Source: Roseomonas sp. E05 (GTDB lineage Bacteria; Pseudomonadota; Alphaproteobacteria; Acetobacterales; Acetobacteraceae). From it: a DNA stretch of 64,000 nt. Position 1 is the stretch's first letter. Each line of letters begins with the position of its first letter. The DNA lies in NCBI RefSeq assembly GCF_030063475.1, contig NZ_JASIRT010000019.1, positions 24,470 through 88,469 of the forward strand. Reading direction: 5' to 3'. Shown in pieces: positions 34,980-52,944 of this stretch. The position numbers were made by a program, and so were the translations under genes. Below the pieces are notes generated by a model, which saw nothing but the letters and a program-made list of their open reading frames with translations, did not search any database and had not been told where the DNA came from.

Positions 34980-37900
34980 TTGCCTGGTGCCGCCCCCCCT
35001 ACCGCCATCTATTACCTGAACCCTCTGGCGGCCGGGCCGCTCGACACCTGGCCCGCCGAATTCGAGCGCATCGCTGCGCTCGGCTTCGATGGCGTGGCCA
35101 TGGCCCCGCCTTTCGCGCCGGGCATCGAGGGCGACCCGTTCCTCACCCGTGACCACACGCGGCTGCACCCGGCGCTCGGGGGCGGCGAGGCGCTGCCGGC
35201 ACTGCAACAGCTGGCCAAGGCCGCCGGTGCGCAGAGGCTGATGCTGCTGCTGGACCTCGTCACCGACCGGCTGGCGCAGGATGCACCCGTGCTGCGCGGG
35301 GCGCGGGACTGGATCTCCTGGCGCGCCCCCGAGGACGCGCCCCCCGACCCGCGCTTTCCGCCGGAGCTGCTGCATGCGGCACGGCTGATGCGCCCGACCC
35401 CGGAGAGCCTCGCCACCTTCTGGCGCGAGCGGCTGACGGAATGGGCGCAGGCCGGCATCGGCGGCTTCCGCTGCCTGGAACCCTGTGAGGGCGGCCGCGC
35501 CTTCTGGGAGCCGCTGATCGCCGGGGTGCGCCAGGCGGTGCCGGGCACACGCTTCATCGCCTGGACGCCGGGCACCCCGCAGCGGGCCGTGGCGGAACTG
35601 GCGGGCAGCGGTTTCGATCTTGTCACCTCCTCGCTGCCGTGGTGGGACTTCCGCGCCGGCTGGTGGTCCGCCGAAGCCGAGCGGCTGGCGATGGTCGCGC
35701 CGGTTCTGATGGCGCCGGAAGCTCCCTTCGAGACGCGCCTCTTCGCCGCCCATGCCGATCGTGCGGCGGGCGAAAAGGCGGCGCGCCGGGCGCTGCGTTT
35801 CGCCGCGCTCGCCGGCACGGCCTGGCTGATGCCGATGGGCTTCGAATACGGCACGCTGCACCGGATGGGCCATGGCCCCGACGAGGCGGAGATGTTCGCC
35901 GCATTGCGCCGCGCGCCCCGCCTGGATCTCACGACCGCCATCCGTGAGGCCAACGCCCTGCGCGCCACCCTGCCCGCGGAGGCGGCGTCGCTGCCGCCGA
36001 AGGTGCTTTCCGCTCCTGGCGCGCCGGTCGCGCTGCTCCGGCAGGCGCCGGTCGCGCCCGGCAAGGAGGCGCGCACCCTGGTGCTCGCCAATCCGTCGCT
36101 GCAGCAGCCCGCCCGCCTCTCGGCGGCGCAGCTGCTCGGTCTGCTGGCGCGCCCGGGCAGCGTGCCGCCGGAGAGCCTGGATTCCGAGGGGCGCCTGCTC
36201 CTTTCCCCCGCAGAGGTACGCTGCATGCCGATCCATGACGTTGCGCCGGTGCGCCTGCCGCTGCGGGGAGGCCAGCGCGCCGCCCTCGCCGCAACCGAGG
36301 CGCCCCGCATCGCCATCGAGGAGATCCGCCCGAGCGTGGATGGCGGCCGCTTCCCGGTGAAGCGGATCGTCGGCCATGCGGTGCGCGTCACCGCGGACGT
36401 GTTCACCGAGGGGCATGGCAAGATCGCCGTCCGGCTGCTGTGGCGCCCGGCCGATCAGCCGGCCTGGCGCGAGGTGCCGATGGCCTTCGTGGTGAACGAT
36501 GTCTGGGCGGCGGCCTTCGTGCCGGAGCGGATCGGCCGGCATCTCTACTGCATCGAAGCCTGGGTCGATCATTTCGAGGCCTTCCGCGACGAGATCACCA
36601 AGAAGCACTCTGCCGGCGTGAACATCACGCTGGAGCGACAGGAAGGCATGGCGATGCTGGAGAAGGCGCAGGCCGCGCTCTCCGGCGAGGCGGCGGAGCA
36701 GCTGTCGGCGATCATCGAGCGGCTGCGGGGTGCCGAGGATGCCGATGCGGTGGCGCTGTTCACCGCGTCCGAGACCCGCGCCCTGATGACCGAGGCGGAC
36801 AGCCGCCCCTTCAAGGTGCGCAGCGAGCCGTTCAAGCTGGACGTGGAGCGCCGCAGCGCCGGCTTCGCCTCCTGGTACGAGGTCTTCCCCCGCTCCCAGA
36901 GCGGCGACCCGAACAGGCACGGCAATTTCGACGACGTCATCCGCATCCTGCCGCGCGTGCGCGACATGGGGTTCGACGTGCTCTACTTCCCGCCGATCCA
37001 CCCGATCGGCCAGAAGAACCGCAAGGGCCGCAACAACACGCTGACGCCGGGGCCGGATGACGTCGGCAGCCCCTATGCCATCGGCTCGGAGGCCGGTGGG
37101 CACGACGCCCTGCACCCTGAGCTCGGCAGCTTCGAGGACTTCCGGCGCCTGGTGCGCGCGGCGGCGGAGCACGGCATCGAGCTGGCGCTCGACTTCGCCA
37201 TCCAGTGCTCGCCGGACCATCCCTGGCTCAGGGAGCATCCGGACTGGTTCGACTGGCGCCCGGACGGCACCATCAAATACGCCGAGAACCCGCCGAAGAA
37301 GTACGAGGATATCGTCAACGTCGACTTCTACACCGAGGGCGCCAAGCCCGCGCTGTGGATCGCGCTGCGCGACATCGTGCTGTTCTGGGTGAAGGAGGGC
37401 GTGAAGCTGTTCCGGGTGGACAACCCGCACACCAAGCCCCTGCCCTTCTGGGAATGGATGATCGGCGAGGTGCGGGCGCGCGACCCGGAGGTGGTGTTCC
37501 TCTCCGAGGCCTTCACCCGCCCGAAGGTGATGTACCGGCTGGCGAAGATCGGCTTTTCGCAGAGCTATACCTACTTCACCTGGCGCAACACCGCCTGGGA
37601 GATGCGCGAGTACCTGGAGGAGCTGAACCGGCCGCCGCAGGCCGACTTCTTCCGCCCGCATTTCTTCGTCAACACGCCGGACATCAACCCGGTCTTCCTG
37701 CAGAACAGCGGCCGCGGCGGCCACCTGATCCGCGCCGGACTGGCGGCCACGCTCTCCGGCCTCTGGGGCGTCTACAACGGCTTCGAGCTGTGCGAGGCGC
37801 GCCCCCTGACGCCAGGCAAGGAAGAGTACATCGACAGCGAGAAATACGAGATCAAGGCGTGGGACTATGACCGGCCCGGCAACATCGGCGCCGAGATCAC

Positions 37901-38243
37901 CACGCTGAACCGCATCCGCAGGCAGAACCCTGCGCTGCAGACGCATCTCGGCACCACCTTCCTGGCCTCCAACCATGACGGCATCCTGACCTATGTGAAG
38001 TCCACGCCGGACGGGGAGAACGTCATTCTGGTCGCGGTCTCGATGGATCCGCACCAGCCGCTGGAGACGCATTTCGAGCTGCCCCAGCACGCGATGGGCC
38101 TGCCGCCCGGCGCCACGCTGATTGCCGAGAACCTGATGCAGGGCGGCGAGGAGCACTGGTACGGCACGCACCGCCATGTCCGTCTCGACCCGCACAGCCT
38201 GCCCTTCGCCATCTGGCGCCTCCGCGCCGCCGACAAGGCTTGA
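34980..38243 (+). CDS. glgE: Alpha-1,4-glucan:maltose-1-phosphate maltosyltransferase GlgE with extra N-terminal GH13-like domain
   Basis: 1087 aa, against about 660-700 in mycobacteria. Residues 440-1087 are a complete GlgE: N domain (IEEIRPSVDGGRFPVKR, ITKKHSAGVNITLERQ), then the catalytic GH13 part with Asp814 (FRVDNPHTKPLPFWEW), Glu843 (VFLSEAFTRPKVMYRL) and Asp901 (FVNTPDINPVFLQ). Residues 1-425 look like a second amylase-type barrel (AIYYLNPLAAGPLDTW, GFDGVAMAPPFAP) without the catalytic acids: GFRCLEPCEG and FIAWTPGTP stand where Asp and Glu belong. GlgE extends glucan from maltose-1-phosphate. The start is TTG with AAGGA ten bases upstream. Confidence 0.9.
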   Translation: MPGAAPPTAIYYLNPLAAGPLDTWPAEFERIAALGFDGVAMAPPFAPGIEGDPFLTRDHTRLHPALGGGEALPALQQLAKAAGAQRLMLLLDLVTDRLAQDAPVLRGARDWISWRAPEDAPPDPRFPPELLHAARLMRPTPESLATFWRERLTEWAQAGIGGFRCLEPCEGGRAFWEPLIAGVRQAVPGTRFIAWTPGTPQRAVAELAGSGFDLVTSSLPWWDFRAGWWSAEAERLAMVAPVLMAPEAPFETRLFAAHADRAAGEKAARRALRFAALAGTAWLMPMGFEYGTLHRMGHGPDEAEMFAALRRAPRLDLTTAIREANALRATLPAEAASLPPKVLSAPGAPVALLRQAPVAPGKEARTLVLANPSLQQPARLSAAQLLGLLARPGSVPPESLDSEGRLLLSPAEVRCMPIHDVAPVRLPLRGGQRAALAATEAPRIAIEEIRPSVDGGRFPVKRIVGHAVRVTADVFTEGHGKIAVRLLWRPADQPAWREVPMAFVVNDVWAAAFVPERIGRHLYCIEAWVDHFEAFRDEITKKHSAGVNITLERQEGMAMLEKAQAALSGEAAEQLSAIIERLRGAEDADAVALFTASETRALMTEADSRPFKVRSEPFKLDVERRSAGFASWYEVFPRSQSGDPNRHGNFDDVIRILPRVRDMGFDVLYFPPIHPIGQKNRKGRNNTLTPGPDDVGSPYAIGSEAGGHDALHPELGSFEDFRRLVRAAAEHGIELALDFAIQCSPDHPWLREHPDWFDWRPDGTIKYAENPPKKYEDIVNVDFYTEGAKPALWIALRDIVLFWVKEGVKLFRVDNPHTKPLPFWEWMIGEVRARDPEVVFLSEAFTRPKVMYRLAKIGFSQSYTYFTWRNTAWEMREYLEELNRPPQADFFRPHFFVNTPDINPVFLQNSGRGGHLIRAGLAATLSGLWGVYNGFELCEARPLTPGKEEYIDSEKYEIKAWDYDRPGNIGAEITTLNRIRRQNPALQTHLGTTFLASNHDGILTYVKSTPDGENVILVAVSMDPHQPLETHFELPQHAMGLPPGATLIAENLMQGGEEHWYGTHRHVRLDPHSLPFAIWRLRAADKA

Positions 38244-38246
38244 TCC

Positions 38247-43695
<5,449 letters not shown>

Positions 43696-43697
43696 TC

Positions 43698-45808
<2,111 letters not shown>

Positions 45809-45812
<4 letters not shown>

Positions 45813-47581
45813 GCCAACGCCTCTCCTTCGGCGCGCTTCCCCTGCCCGGCGGCCGCATGCGCTTCCGCCTCTGGGCGCCCGGCCAGCCCGGCGTCACGCT
45901 CGAGCGGCGGGACGCCGCGCCCTTGCCGATGCAGGCGGAGCCGGACGGATGGTGGTCCGCCGAGACCGAGGCAGCACCGGGGACGCGCTACCGCTATGCC
46001 CTGGGCAATGGCCCCACGGTGCCCGACCCCGCGAGCCATGCGCAGGACGGCGACGTGGACGGCTGGAGCGTGGTGGTGGACCACGCCGCCTATGCGTGGC
46101 AGCACAATGACTGGAAGGCCCATCCCTGGCCGCGCAGCGTGGTCTATGAGCTGCATCTCGGTGCCATGGGCGGGCTGCGCGGCGTGATGGACGAGCTGCA
46201 ACGGCTCGCCACCCTCGGCGTCAACACCATCGAGATCATGCCGGTCGCCGATTTCGCCGGAAGCTGCAACTGGGGCTATGACGGCGTGCTGCCCTACGCG
46301 CCCGACGAGACCTACGGCACGCCGGACGAGCTGAAGGCGCTGGTGGACGCGGCGCATGGTCATGGCATCGCGGTGATGCTCGACGTCGTCTACAATCATT
46401 TCGGCCCTGCCGGAAACTACTGGCACAGCATCGCGCCGGATTTCTTCCGCAAGGACATCCACACGCCCTGGGGCGACGCCATCGATTTCCGCGAGAAGCC
46501 GGTGCGCGATTTCTTCATCGAGAATGCCATCTTCTGGCTGACCGAATACCGCTTCGACGGATTGCGGCTGGATGCCGTGCACGCCATCGCCGACGAAACT
46601 TTTCTGCACGAGCTTTCCGAGCGTGTCCGCGCCGCGGTGGGGAGCCGCACCGTCTATCTGGTGCTGGAGAACGAGACCAACGACGCCGCCCGCCTGGAGC
46701 GGGACTTCGATGCGCAGTGGAATGACGATGTGCATCATTGCCTGCACGTCCTGCTGACCGGCGAGCACGACGCCTATTACGCCGACTATGCCGACGACCC
46801 CGCCGGCCGGCTTGCCCGCGCGCTGGCGGAGGGCTTCGTCTATCAGGGCGAGGCCTCGAGGAACCATGCCGAAGGGCGCGGCAAGCCCAGCGTGCACCTG
46901 CCGCCCTCGGCCTTCGTCAACTCGATGCAGACGCATGACCAGGTGGGCAACCGTGCCCTCGGCGAACGCATCGCGGCGCTGGCGCCGATCGAGAACGTGC
47001 GCGCCGCGACGCTGCTGCTGCTGCTGGCGCCGCAGGTGCCGATGCTGTTCATGGGCGAGGAATACGCCTCGAAGCGCCCCTTCCTGTTCTTCACCGGCTT
47101 CCCCTCGCCCGATCTGGCCAAGGCGGTGCGCGAGGGGCGGCGCAAGGAGTTCGCCCGCTTCCCCGCCTTCGCCGATCCGCATCGGCGCGAGCTCATCCCC
47201 GACCCGAACGACCCGAAGACCTTCGAGGCAAGCTGCCTCGACCCGGCCGAGCGGCAGCAGCCGGAACAGGAACACATGGAAAGCTTCGTCTCCACCCTGC
47301 TGCGGCTGCGGCGGATGCGTCTGGCGGCGCACTACGAAGGGGCGAAGCCGCTCGGCGCCGGCAAGCTGGGCGAGCACGGCGTGCGGGCGCAGTGGAAGCT
47401 GACCGACGGATCGGTGCTGACCATCGCGGCGCAGTTCGGCGGTGAAGCGGTGCCCTGCGAGGCCGGCCCCGGCCGGCTGCTGGCGGAGTCCCGCTCCGGC
47501 CTGGAGGATTCGGTGCCGGAGCACGGCCTGGCTGCCCGCTCCGCCATCGCCTGGCTGCAGCAGCCGGACGCCGCCGCGTGA
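45809..47581 (+). CDS. treZ: Malto-oligosyltrehalose trehalohydrolase TreZ
   Basis: 590 aa. Releases trehalose from the trehalosyl end made by TreY. CBM48-like N-terminal part (MRFRLWAPGQPGVTL), then GH13: VYELHLGAMGGLRGVMDELQ, VVYNHFGPAGNYWHSIAPDF, nucleophile Asp in GLRLDAVHAIADE, Glu in YLVLENETNDAARL, Asp in MQTHDQVGNRALGERIA, and LFMGEEYASKRPFLFFTGF. The ATG overlaps the glgX stop as ATGA. Confidence 0.95.
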
Positions 47582-49626
47582 GCGAGGAAGCCGATCTGCG
47601 CCGCCTGGCGCGCGCCACCGGGCTGATGAGCGAGTGGGAGGATGCCACCGGCCAACGCAAGACGGTGGCGCCGGAGACCCTGCGCACCGTCCTGGGCGCG
47701 CTGGGCTTCCCGGCCGGCAGCGCGGCACAGGTGCGCGAGAGTCTGCGCACCTGGCACCATGCGCTGAAAGCCTCGCCCCCGCCGCTCTACACCGCCTCGC
47801 CCGGCGCCACGCTGCGTCTGCCCGCCGGCGCCGGGCGCTATCAGCTGACGGCGGAGGACGGCCTCACCGTCGAGGGTACCGCGACGTCCGCCCCCGGCGG
47901 CGCCCGCCTCACCGTGCCCGCCCTGCCCGGCTATTACCTGCTGGAGATCGGGGGCGCCCAGTTCACCCTGGCGGTGGCGCCGGCGCATGGCCACCGCATC
48001 GAGGATGCCTGCCCCGGCGGCCGTGCCTGGGGCCTTGCCGTGCAGCTCTATTCCCTGAAGCGCGCCGGCGACGGCGGCATCGGCGACTACACCGCGCTGC
48101 GCGCCTTCACCGCCGGGGCCACCGCGCAGGGGGCCGATGCCGTCGCCATCAGCCCGGTGCACGCCCAGTTCACCGCCGACCCGTCGCGCTCCAGCCCCTA
48201 TGCACCCTCCAGCCGCCTGCGGCTCGACGTGCGCTATGCCGATGGCGAGGCGCTGATGGCGGACGCGCCGCCCTTCCCGCCCGAGCTGAAGGCGGAATGG
48301 GCGCGGCTGGAGGCGCTCGACCTCGTCGACTGGCCGGCCAGCACGCGCGCCCGTCTCGCGCGGCTGCGCCAGCTCTACGAGGCCTTCCGGCAGATGGCGC
48401 CGGAGGGGTTGCGCAATGCCTTCACCGCCTTCCGCGAGGAGGGTGGCAGCTCGCTGGAAAGCCACGCGCGCTTCGAGGCGCTGCACGCGGCGCAGCTTGC
48501 AGAGGACCCTGGCCGCTGGCACTGGCGGACCTGGCCGGCCGCCCTGCGCGACCCGGAAAGCGCCGAGGTCGCCGCCTTCGCCGCGGCGCAGGCGGAGGAG
48601 GTTGACTATCACGCCTTCCTGCAATGGCTGGCCGACCGCGGCCTTTCCGGCGCCCAGCAGGCGGCGCGCGAGGGCGGCGCCCGCATCGGCCTGATCGCCG
48701 ATCTCGCCGTCGGCGTGGATGGCGGCGGCAGCGATGCCTGGGCGCGGCAGACCGAGTTCCTCTCCGGCGTCGAGATCGGCGCGCCGCCCGACATCTTCAA
48801 CGCCAAGGGCCAGAGCTGGGGCATCACCACCTATTCGCCGCACGGGCTGGTGGCGAACGGCTTCGGCGCCTTCCGCGAGATGCTGGGCGCCGCCTTCCGC
48901 AATGCCGGCGGCGTGCGGCTGGACCATGTGCTGGGCCTGCGGCGGCTCTGGCTGGTGCCGCAGGGCGCCTCCCCCGCCGAGGGCTGCTACATCCGCTACC
49001 CGCTGGAGGACCTGCTGCGGCTGGTGGCGCTGGAATCGATGCGCCATCAGGCCATCGCCATCGGCGAGGACCTGGGCACGGTGCCCGAGGGCTTCCGGCC
49101 GCAGCTGCAGAGCGCCGGCATCGCCGGCATGCGGGTGATGTGGTTCGAGCAGAGCGGCCGCGGCTTCAAGAACCCGGCGCGCTGGACCCGCGAGGCGGTC
49201 TCCATGACCTCCACCCACGACCTGCCGACCGTCGCCGGCTGGTGGCGCGGGCGCGATCTGGAATGGCGGAAGGCGTTGGGCAGCACGCTGGAGGGGCAGG
49301 AGGAAACCCGCCTCGCCGAGCGGCCGAAGCTCTGGGGGGCCTTCCGCAAGGTGGGCGTCGCCCGGGGCGCAGGGCCAGGACCGGAGGAGGTGGGCCAGGT
49401 GGCCGATGCCGCCGCGGCCTATATCGGCCGCGCCCGCTGCGAGTTGGCGCTGCTGCCGCTGGAGGACGCGCTGGCGGCGGTCGAGCAACCGAACATGCCC
49501 GGCACCGTTGATGAGCACCCGAACTGGCGCCGCCGGCTCGATCCACTGGTGGAGCTGCTGTTCCACGACCCCGCCTTCGAACAGCGCCTGCGCGCCCTGG
49601 CGCGGGCGCGGAGAGCCCCCGAATGA
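47578..49626 (+). CDS. malQ: 4-alpha-glucanotransferase MalQ (GH77)
   Basis: 682 aa. Disproportionates malto-oligosaccharides. N-terminal domain (about 1-140) of the bacterial long-form MalQ, then the GH77 barrel: GRAWGLAVQLYSLKRAGDGG, the SPVHAQFTADPSRSSPYAPS loop, nucleophile Asp in GVRLDHVLGLRRLWLVP, acid Glu in AIAIGEDLGTVPEGF and STHDLPTVAGWW. GTG start overlapping treZ as GTGA. It can rebuild chains long enough for TreY from short products. Confidence 0.95.
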   Translation: MSEEADLRRLARATGLMSEWEDATGQRKTVAPETLRTVLGALGFPAGSAAQVRESLRTWHHALKASPPPLYTASPGATLRLPAGAGRYQLTAEDGLTVEGTATSAPGGARLTVPALPGYYLLEIGGAQFTLAVAPAHGHRIEDACPGGRAWGLAVQLYSLKRAGDGGIGDYTALRAFTAGATAQGADAVAISPVHAQFTADPSRSSPYAPSSRLRLDVRYADGEALMADAPPFPPELKAEWARLEALDLVDWPASTRARLARLRQLYEAFRQMAPEGLRNAFTAFREEGGSSLESHARFEALHAAQLAEDPGRWHWRTWPAALRDPESAEVAAFAAAQAEEVDYHAFLQWLADRGLSGAQQAAREGGARIGLIADLAVGVDGGGSDAWARQTEFLSGVEIGAPPDIFNAKGQSWGITTYSPHGLVANGFGAFREMLGAAFRNAGGVRLDHVLGLRRLWLVPQGASPAEGCYIRYPLEDLLRLVALESMRHQAIAIGEDLGTVPEGFRPQLQSAGIAGMRVMWFEQSGRGFKNPARWTREAVSMTSTHDLPTVAGWWRGRDLEWRKALGSTLEGQEETRLAERPKLWGAFRKVGVARGAGPGPEEVGQVADAAAAYIGRARCELALLPLEDALAAVEQPNMPGTVDEHPNWRRRLDPLVELLFHDPAFEQRLRALARARRAPE

Positions 49627-52277
49627 GCCCGCCCGCCGCCACCGCGCCGCGTTCCACCTACCGCATCCAGTTCCGCGCCGAGTTCACGCTGGATGACGCG
49701 GTGGCCATCGTGCCCTATCTGGCGCGGCTCGGCGTCAGCCATCTCTATGCCTCGCCGCTGCTGCCGGCGGCGCCCGGCTCGGCGCATGGCTACGACATCG
49801 TGGCGCATGGCGAAGTGAACCCCGTGCTCGGCGGCGAGGCGGCGCTGCGCCGGCTGGTGGCGGCGCTGCGGCGCGAGGGCATGGGGCTGCTGCTCGACAT
49901 CGTGCCCAACCATATGGGCGTGGAAGGGCCGCACAACGCCTGGTGGCAGGACGTGCTGGCCAGGGGCCGCGACAGCGACCACGCCACCTTCTTCGACATC
50001 GACTGGGAAAGCACCGATCCCGCCCTGCGCGGCAAGATGCTCGCGCCCTTCCTGGGCAAGCCCTATGGCGAGGCGCTGGCCGAGGGGGAACTGTCTCTCG
50101 TCGCCGAGGGGCCGACCGGCGTCGCCCTGGCCTATTACGACAACCGCTTCCCCATCGCGCCGCGCGACGCCGAGGCGATCCTGGACGAGGAGGGCGGCCT
50201 CGCGCGCTACGATGCCAAAAGCCTGGACGGGCTGGCGCGGCTGCATGCGCTGCTGGAGCGGCAGAACTATCGCCTGGCCTGGTGGCGCACGGCGACGGAC
50301 GAGATCAACTGGCGCCGCTTCTTCGACGTCACCGGCCTGGCCGGGCTGCGCGCCGAGGAGCCGGCGGTGTTCGACGCCACCCACGCGCTGGTTCTCCGCC
50401 TTTATGCCGAGGGGCTGATCGACGGCCTGCGCATCGACCATGTGGACGGCCTCGCCGATCCGCACGGCTATTGCCGCAAGCTGCGCCGGAAGATGGCCGA
50501 GGCCGGCCGCCATCGCCCGCCCGAGGCGCCCGCCGGCCCGCCCTACGTCGTTGTCGAGAAGATCCTGGCGCCGGGCGAGCCGCTGCCGGTCCACTGGAGC
50601 ACCGACGGCACCACCGGCTACGACTTCATGGACCAGGTGGGTGCCCTGCTGCACGACCCGGCCGGGGAGGCGCCGCTTTCCGCCCTCTGGCGCGAGGTCA
50701 GCGGCAGCGCCGCCGACTTCCCCGCCGAGGAGATCGCCGCCCGCAAGCAGATCCTGCGCGACAGCCTCGCCGCCGAGCTGGATGGCTGCGCCCGCGCCCT
50801 GCACCACCTCGCGCGCGGCCATATCCGTTCGCGCGACTTCGCCTTCAACGCCATCCGCCGCGTGTTGGCGGAGCTGCTGCTGCACTTCCCGGTCTACCGC
50901 ATCTACACCCGCGCCGGGCGCCCCGGCCCGGAGGACGCGCGGGTGCTGAAGCAGGCCGCCGACGCCGCCCGCGCCCGGTTGCGCACCACCGACCATGTGG
51001 TGCTGACCCACCTGCTCTACTGGCTGGCGGAGGAGGACATCCGCCAGCGCCCGCCCGGCGAATCGCGCCGCGACCTGCTGCGCGCCCGCACGCGTTTCCA
51101 GCAGCTTTCCTCCCCCACTGCCGCCAAATCGGTGGAGGACACCGCCTTCTACCGCTACGGTCGGCTGCTCTCGCGCAACGAGGTCGGCTCGCACCCGGAC
51201 CAGTTCTCCCTCGCGCCCGAGGAATTCCATGCCGCCTGCATCGCGCGCGGCGAGACCTATCCGGACGCCCTGCTCGCCACCGCCACGCATGACCACAAGC
51301 GCGGCGAGGATCTGCGGATGCGCCTCGCCGTGCTGTCGGAGATGCCGGACGACTGGGCCGGCGCCCTGCGTGGCTTCCTGGCCGAGAGCCAGGACCTGGT
51401 AAAGCAGCTTCCCGAAGGGCCGGCGCCGGAGGGCGGGGACGGGGCGATGTTCCTGCAGATGATCGTCGCCTCCTGGCCGCTCGGCCTGGCCGTCACCGAC
51501 CGCCCCGGCGTGGAGGCCTGGATCGAGCGGCTGGCCGGCTGGCAGCAGAAGGCGATCCGCGAGGCCAAGCACCGCTCCGGCTGGGCCATGCCGGACGAAG
51601 CCTATGAGCAGGCCGCCGCCGCCTTCCTGCGCGGCGTGCTGGACCTCGGCAGCCATCCCGGGCTGGCCCGCGGGCTGGAGGCCTTCGCCGCCCGCATCGC
51701 GCCCCTCGGCGCGGTGAAGAGCCTGGCGCAGGCCACGCTGCGCCTGACCGTCCCCGGCGTGCCCGACCTCTACCAGGGCGCCGAGTTCTGGGACCTGTCC
51801 CTGGTGGACCCGGACAACCGCCGCCCGGTGGACTATGCCGCCCGCCGCGCCGCTCTGGAGGCGCCGCTGGCCGACCCCGCGGCCCTGCTGGAGGCCTGGC
51901 CCTCCGGGGCGGTGAAGCAGTTCCTCATCCACCGGCTACTGGCGGCCCGCAACGAAAGCCCCGCCCTGTTCCGCCAGGGCCGCTATCAGCCGTTGCGGGC
52001 GGAAGGCGCTCGGGCGGGCGAGGTATTGGCTTTCCTGCGGCAGGAGGGCACGGAAAGCCTCCTGGTGGCGGTGCCGATCCGCGCCCTGCCGCTGCTTGGC
52101 CCGGTGCAGGAGAGCCTGACGCTTCCGGAGGGCATCTGGGGCGATACCCGCCTACCGCTGCCTGCCGAGCTGGCCGGGCGCTCCTGGCGTTGCCTGCTGA
52201 CCGGGGCCAGCCTGCAGGCGGCAGGCAGCCTGCCGCTGCGCGGCCGGTGGCCGGTCACGGTGCTGCGTGCGGTCTGA
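49623..52277 (+). CDS. treY: Malto-oligosyltrehalose synthase TreY
   Basis: 884 aa. Turns the reducing-end bond of a glucan chain from alpha-1,4 to alpha,alpha-1,1. Motifs: STYRIQFRAEFTLDDAVAIV, GVSHLYASPLL, DIVPNHMGVEGPHNAWWQDV, nucleophile Asp in GLRIDHVDGLADPHGY, Glu in VVVEKILAPGEPLPVHW, GTTGYDFMDQVGALLHDP and TATHDHKRGEDLRMRLAVLS. Family insertions make it longer than other GH13 enzymes, as expected. ATG overlaps malQ as ATGA. Last gene of the operon. Confidence 0.95.
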   Translation: MSPPAATAPRSTYRIQFRAEFTLDDAVAIVPYLARLGVSHLYASPLLPAAPGSAHGYDIVAHGEVNPVLGGEAALRRLVAALRREGMGLLLDIVPNHMGVEGPHNAWWQDVLARGRDSDHATFFDIDWESTDPALRGKMLAPFLGKPYGEALAEGELSLVAEGPTGVALAYYDNRFPIAPRDAEAILDEEGGLARYDAKSLDGLARLHALLERQNYRLAWWRTATDEINWRRFFDVTGLAGLRAEEPAVFDATHALVLRLYAEGLIDGLRIDHVDGLADPHGYCRKLRRKMAEAGRHRPPEAPAGPPYVVVEKILAPGEPLPVHWSTDGTTGYDFMDQVGALLHDPAGEAPLSALWREVSGSAADFPAEEIAARKQILRDSLAAELDGCARALHHLARGHIRSRDFAFNAIRRVLAELLLHFPVYRIYTRAGRPGPEDARVLKQAADAARARLRTTDHVVLTHLLYWLAEEDIRQRPPGESRRDLLRARTRFQQLSSPTAAKSVEDTAFYRYGRLLSRNEVGSHPDQFSLAPEEFHAACIARGETYPDALLATATHDHKRGEDLRMRLAVLSEMPDDWAGALRGFLAESQDLVKQLPEGPAPEGGDGAMFLQMIVASWPLGLAVTDRPGVEAWIERLAGWQQKAIREAKHRSGWAMPDEAYEQAAAAFLRGVLDLGSHPGLARGLEAFAARIAPLGAVKSLAQATLRLTVPGVPDLYQGAEFWDLSLVDPDNRRPVDYAARRAALEAPLADPAALLEAWPSGAVKQFLIHRLLAARNESPALFRQGRYQPLRAEGARAGEVLAFLRQEGTESLLVAVPIRALPLLGPVQESLTLPEGIWGDTRLPLPAELAGRSWRCLLTGASLQAAGSLPLRGRWPVTVLRAV

Positions 52278-52321
52278 GCGAAGCGCGCGGGAGCCGGCCC
52301 GCTTGCCCACCCCGCCCCACC

Positions 52322-52344
52322 GGGCGACACTGCGCCGGTCGCCC
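52322..52344 (+). terminator. Hairpin after the glucan/trehalose operon
   Basis: Perfect seven-base stem GGGCGAC / GTCGCCC with a nine-base loop, 45 bases after the treY stop. No T run follows, so it is a weak terminator candidate. Nothing else was recognised in the 219-base gap. Confidence 0.35.
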
Positions 52345-52496
52345 GCCCGCGCATGGCGGCAACCATGCCGCTGGTGGGGGCTTCCTGGAGGGATGGCGGT
52401 GGGGCTCCGGCCCCGCGGCTGTCGCCCTTTGCTGCTGGGCATCCGCGCCAAAGGCGGGCGAGGCCCTGCGGCAACGTAACCGCGAGGATCTTCTGC

Positions 52497-52928
52497 ATGC
52501 GGACCATCTACCTTGCTGCGGCGCTTGCTGGCCTGGCTGGCGCACCCGCCCTGGCGCAGTCATCAGCCCCATCGAGCGTGAGCCAGGCCGGCACGGTCGC
52601 CGATCTGGCAATCCTGTGCGACCCGCCCGCCGACAGCCCCCGGCGCCTGGAGGCGATCGCCTATTGCCAGGGCTACCTGACGGCCGCCGGCCAGTATCAC
52701 ACCGCCCTGCATCCCGCAGGCAGCTCGCGGCCACCGCTGTTCTGCCTGCCCAACCCGCCGCCGACCGTCGCCCAGTCCGGCCTGGCCTTTGCCGCCTGGG
52801 CGCGGCAGAACCCGCAATACAACAGCGAGCCGGCCGTGGAAGGGCTGCTCCGCTGGGCACAGGCGACCTATCCCTGCTCCTCCACCACCACGCAGCAGCG
52901 CCCGGCGCGCGGCGGCACGGCGCGCTGA
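52497..52928 (+). CDS. Secreted Rap1a/Tai-like small protein
   Basis: 143 aa. Signal peptide (MRTIYLAAALAGLAGAPALA) to the periplasm. Mature part resembles the Rap1a immunity-protein fold: four cysteines in the usual places (LCDPPADS, YCQGYLTAAG, FCLPNPP, late TYPCSS), a helix AQSGLAFAAWARQNP and AVEGLLRWAQATYPC. In Serratia Rap1a neutralises a type VI amidase effector, but here no effector or secretion gene is nearby, so a housekeeping periplasmic role is as likely. ATG with GAGGA upstream. Confidence 0.65.
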   Translation: MRTIYLAAALAGLAGAPALAQSSAPSSVSQAGTVADLAILCDPPADSPRRLEAIAYCQGYLTAAGQYHTALHPAGSSRPPLFCLPNPPPTVAQSGLAFAAWARQNPQYNSEPAVEGLLRWAQATYPCSSTTTQQRPARGGTAR

Positions 52929-52944
52929 GGGAAGGAACCAGACC

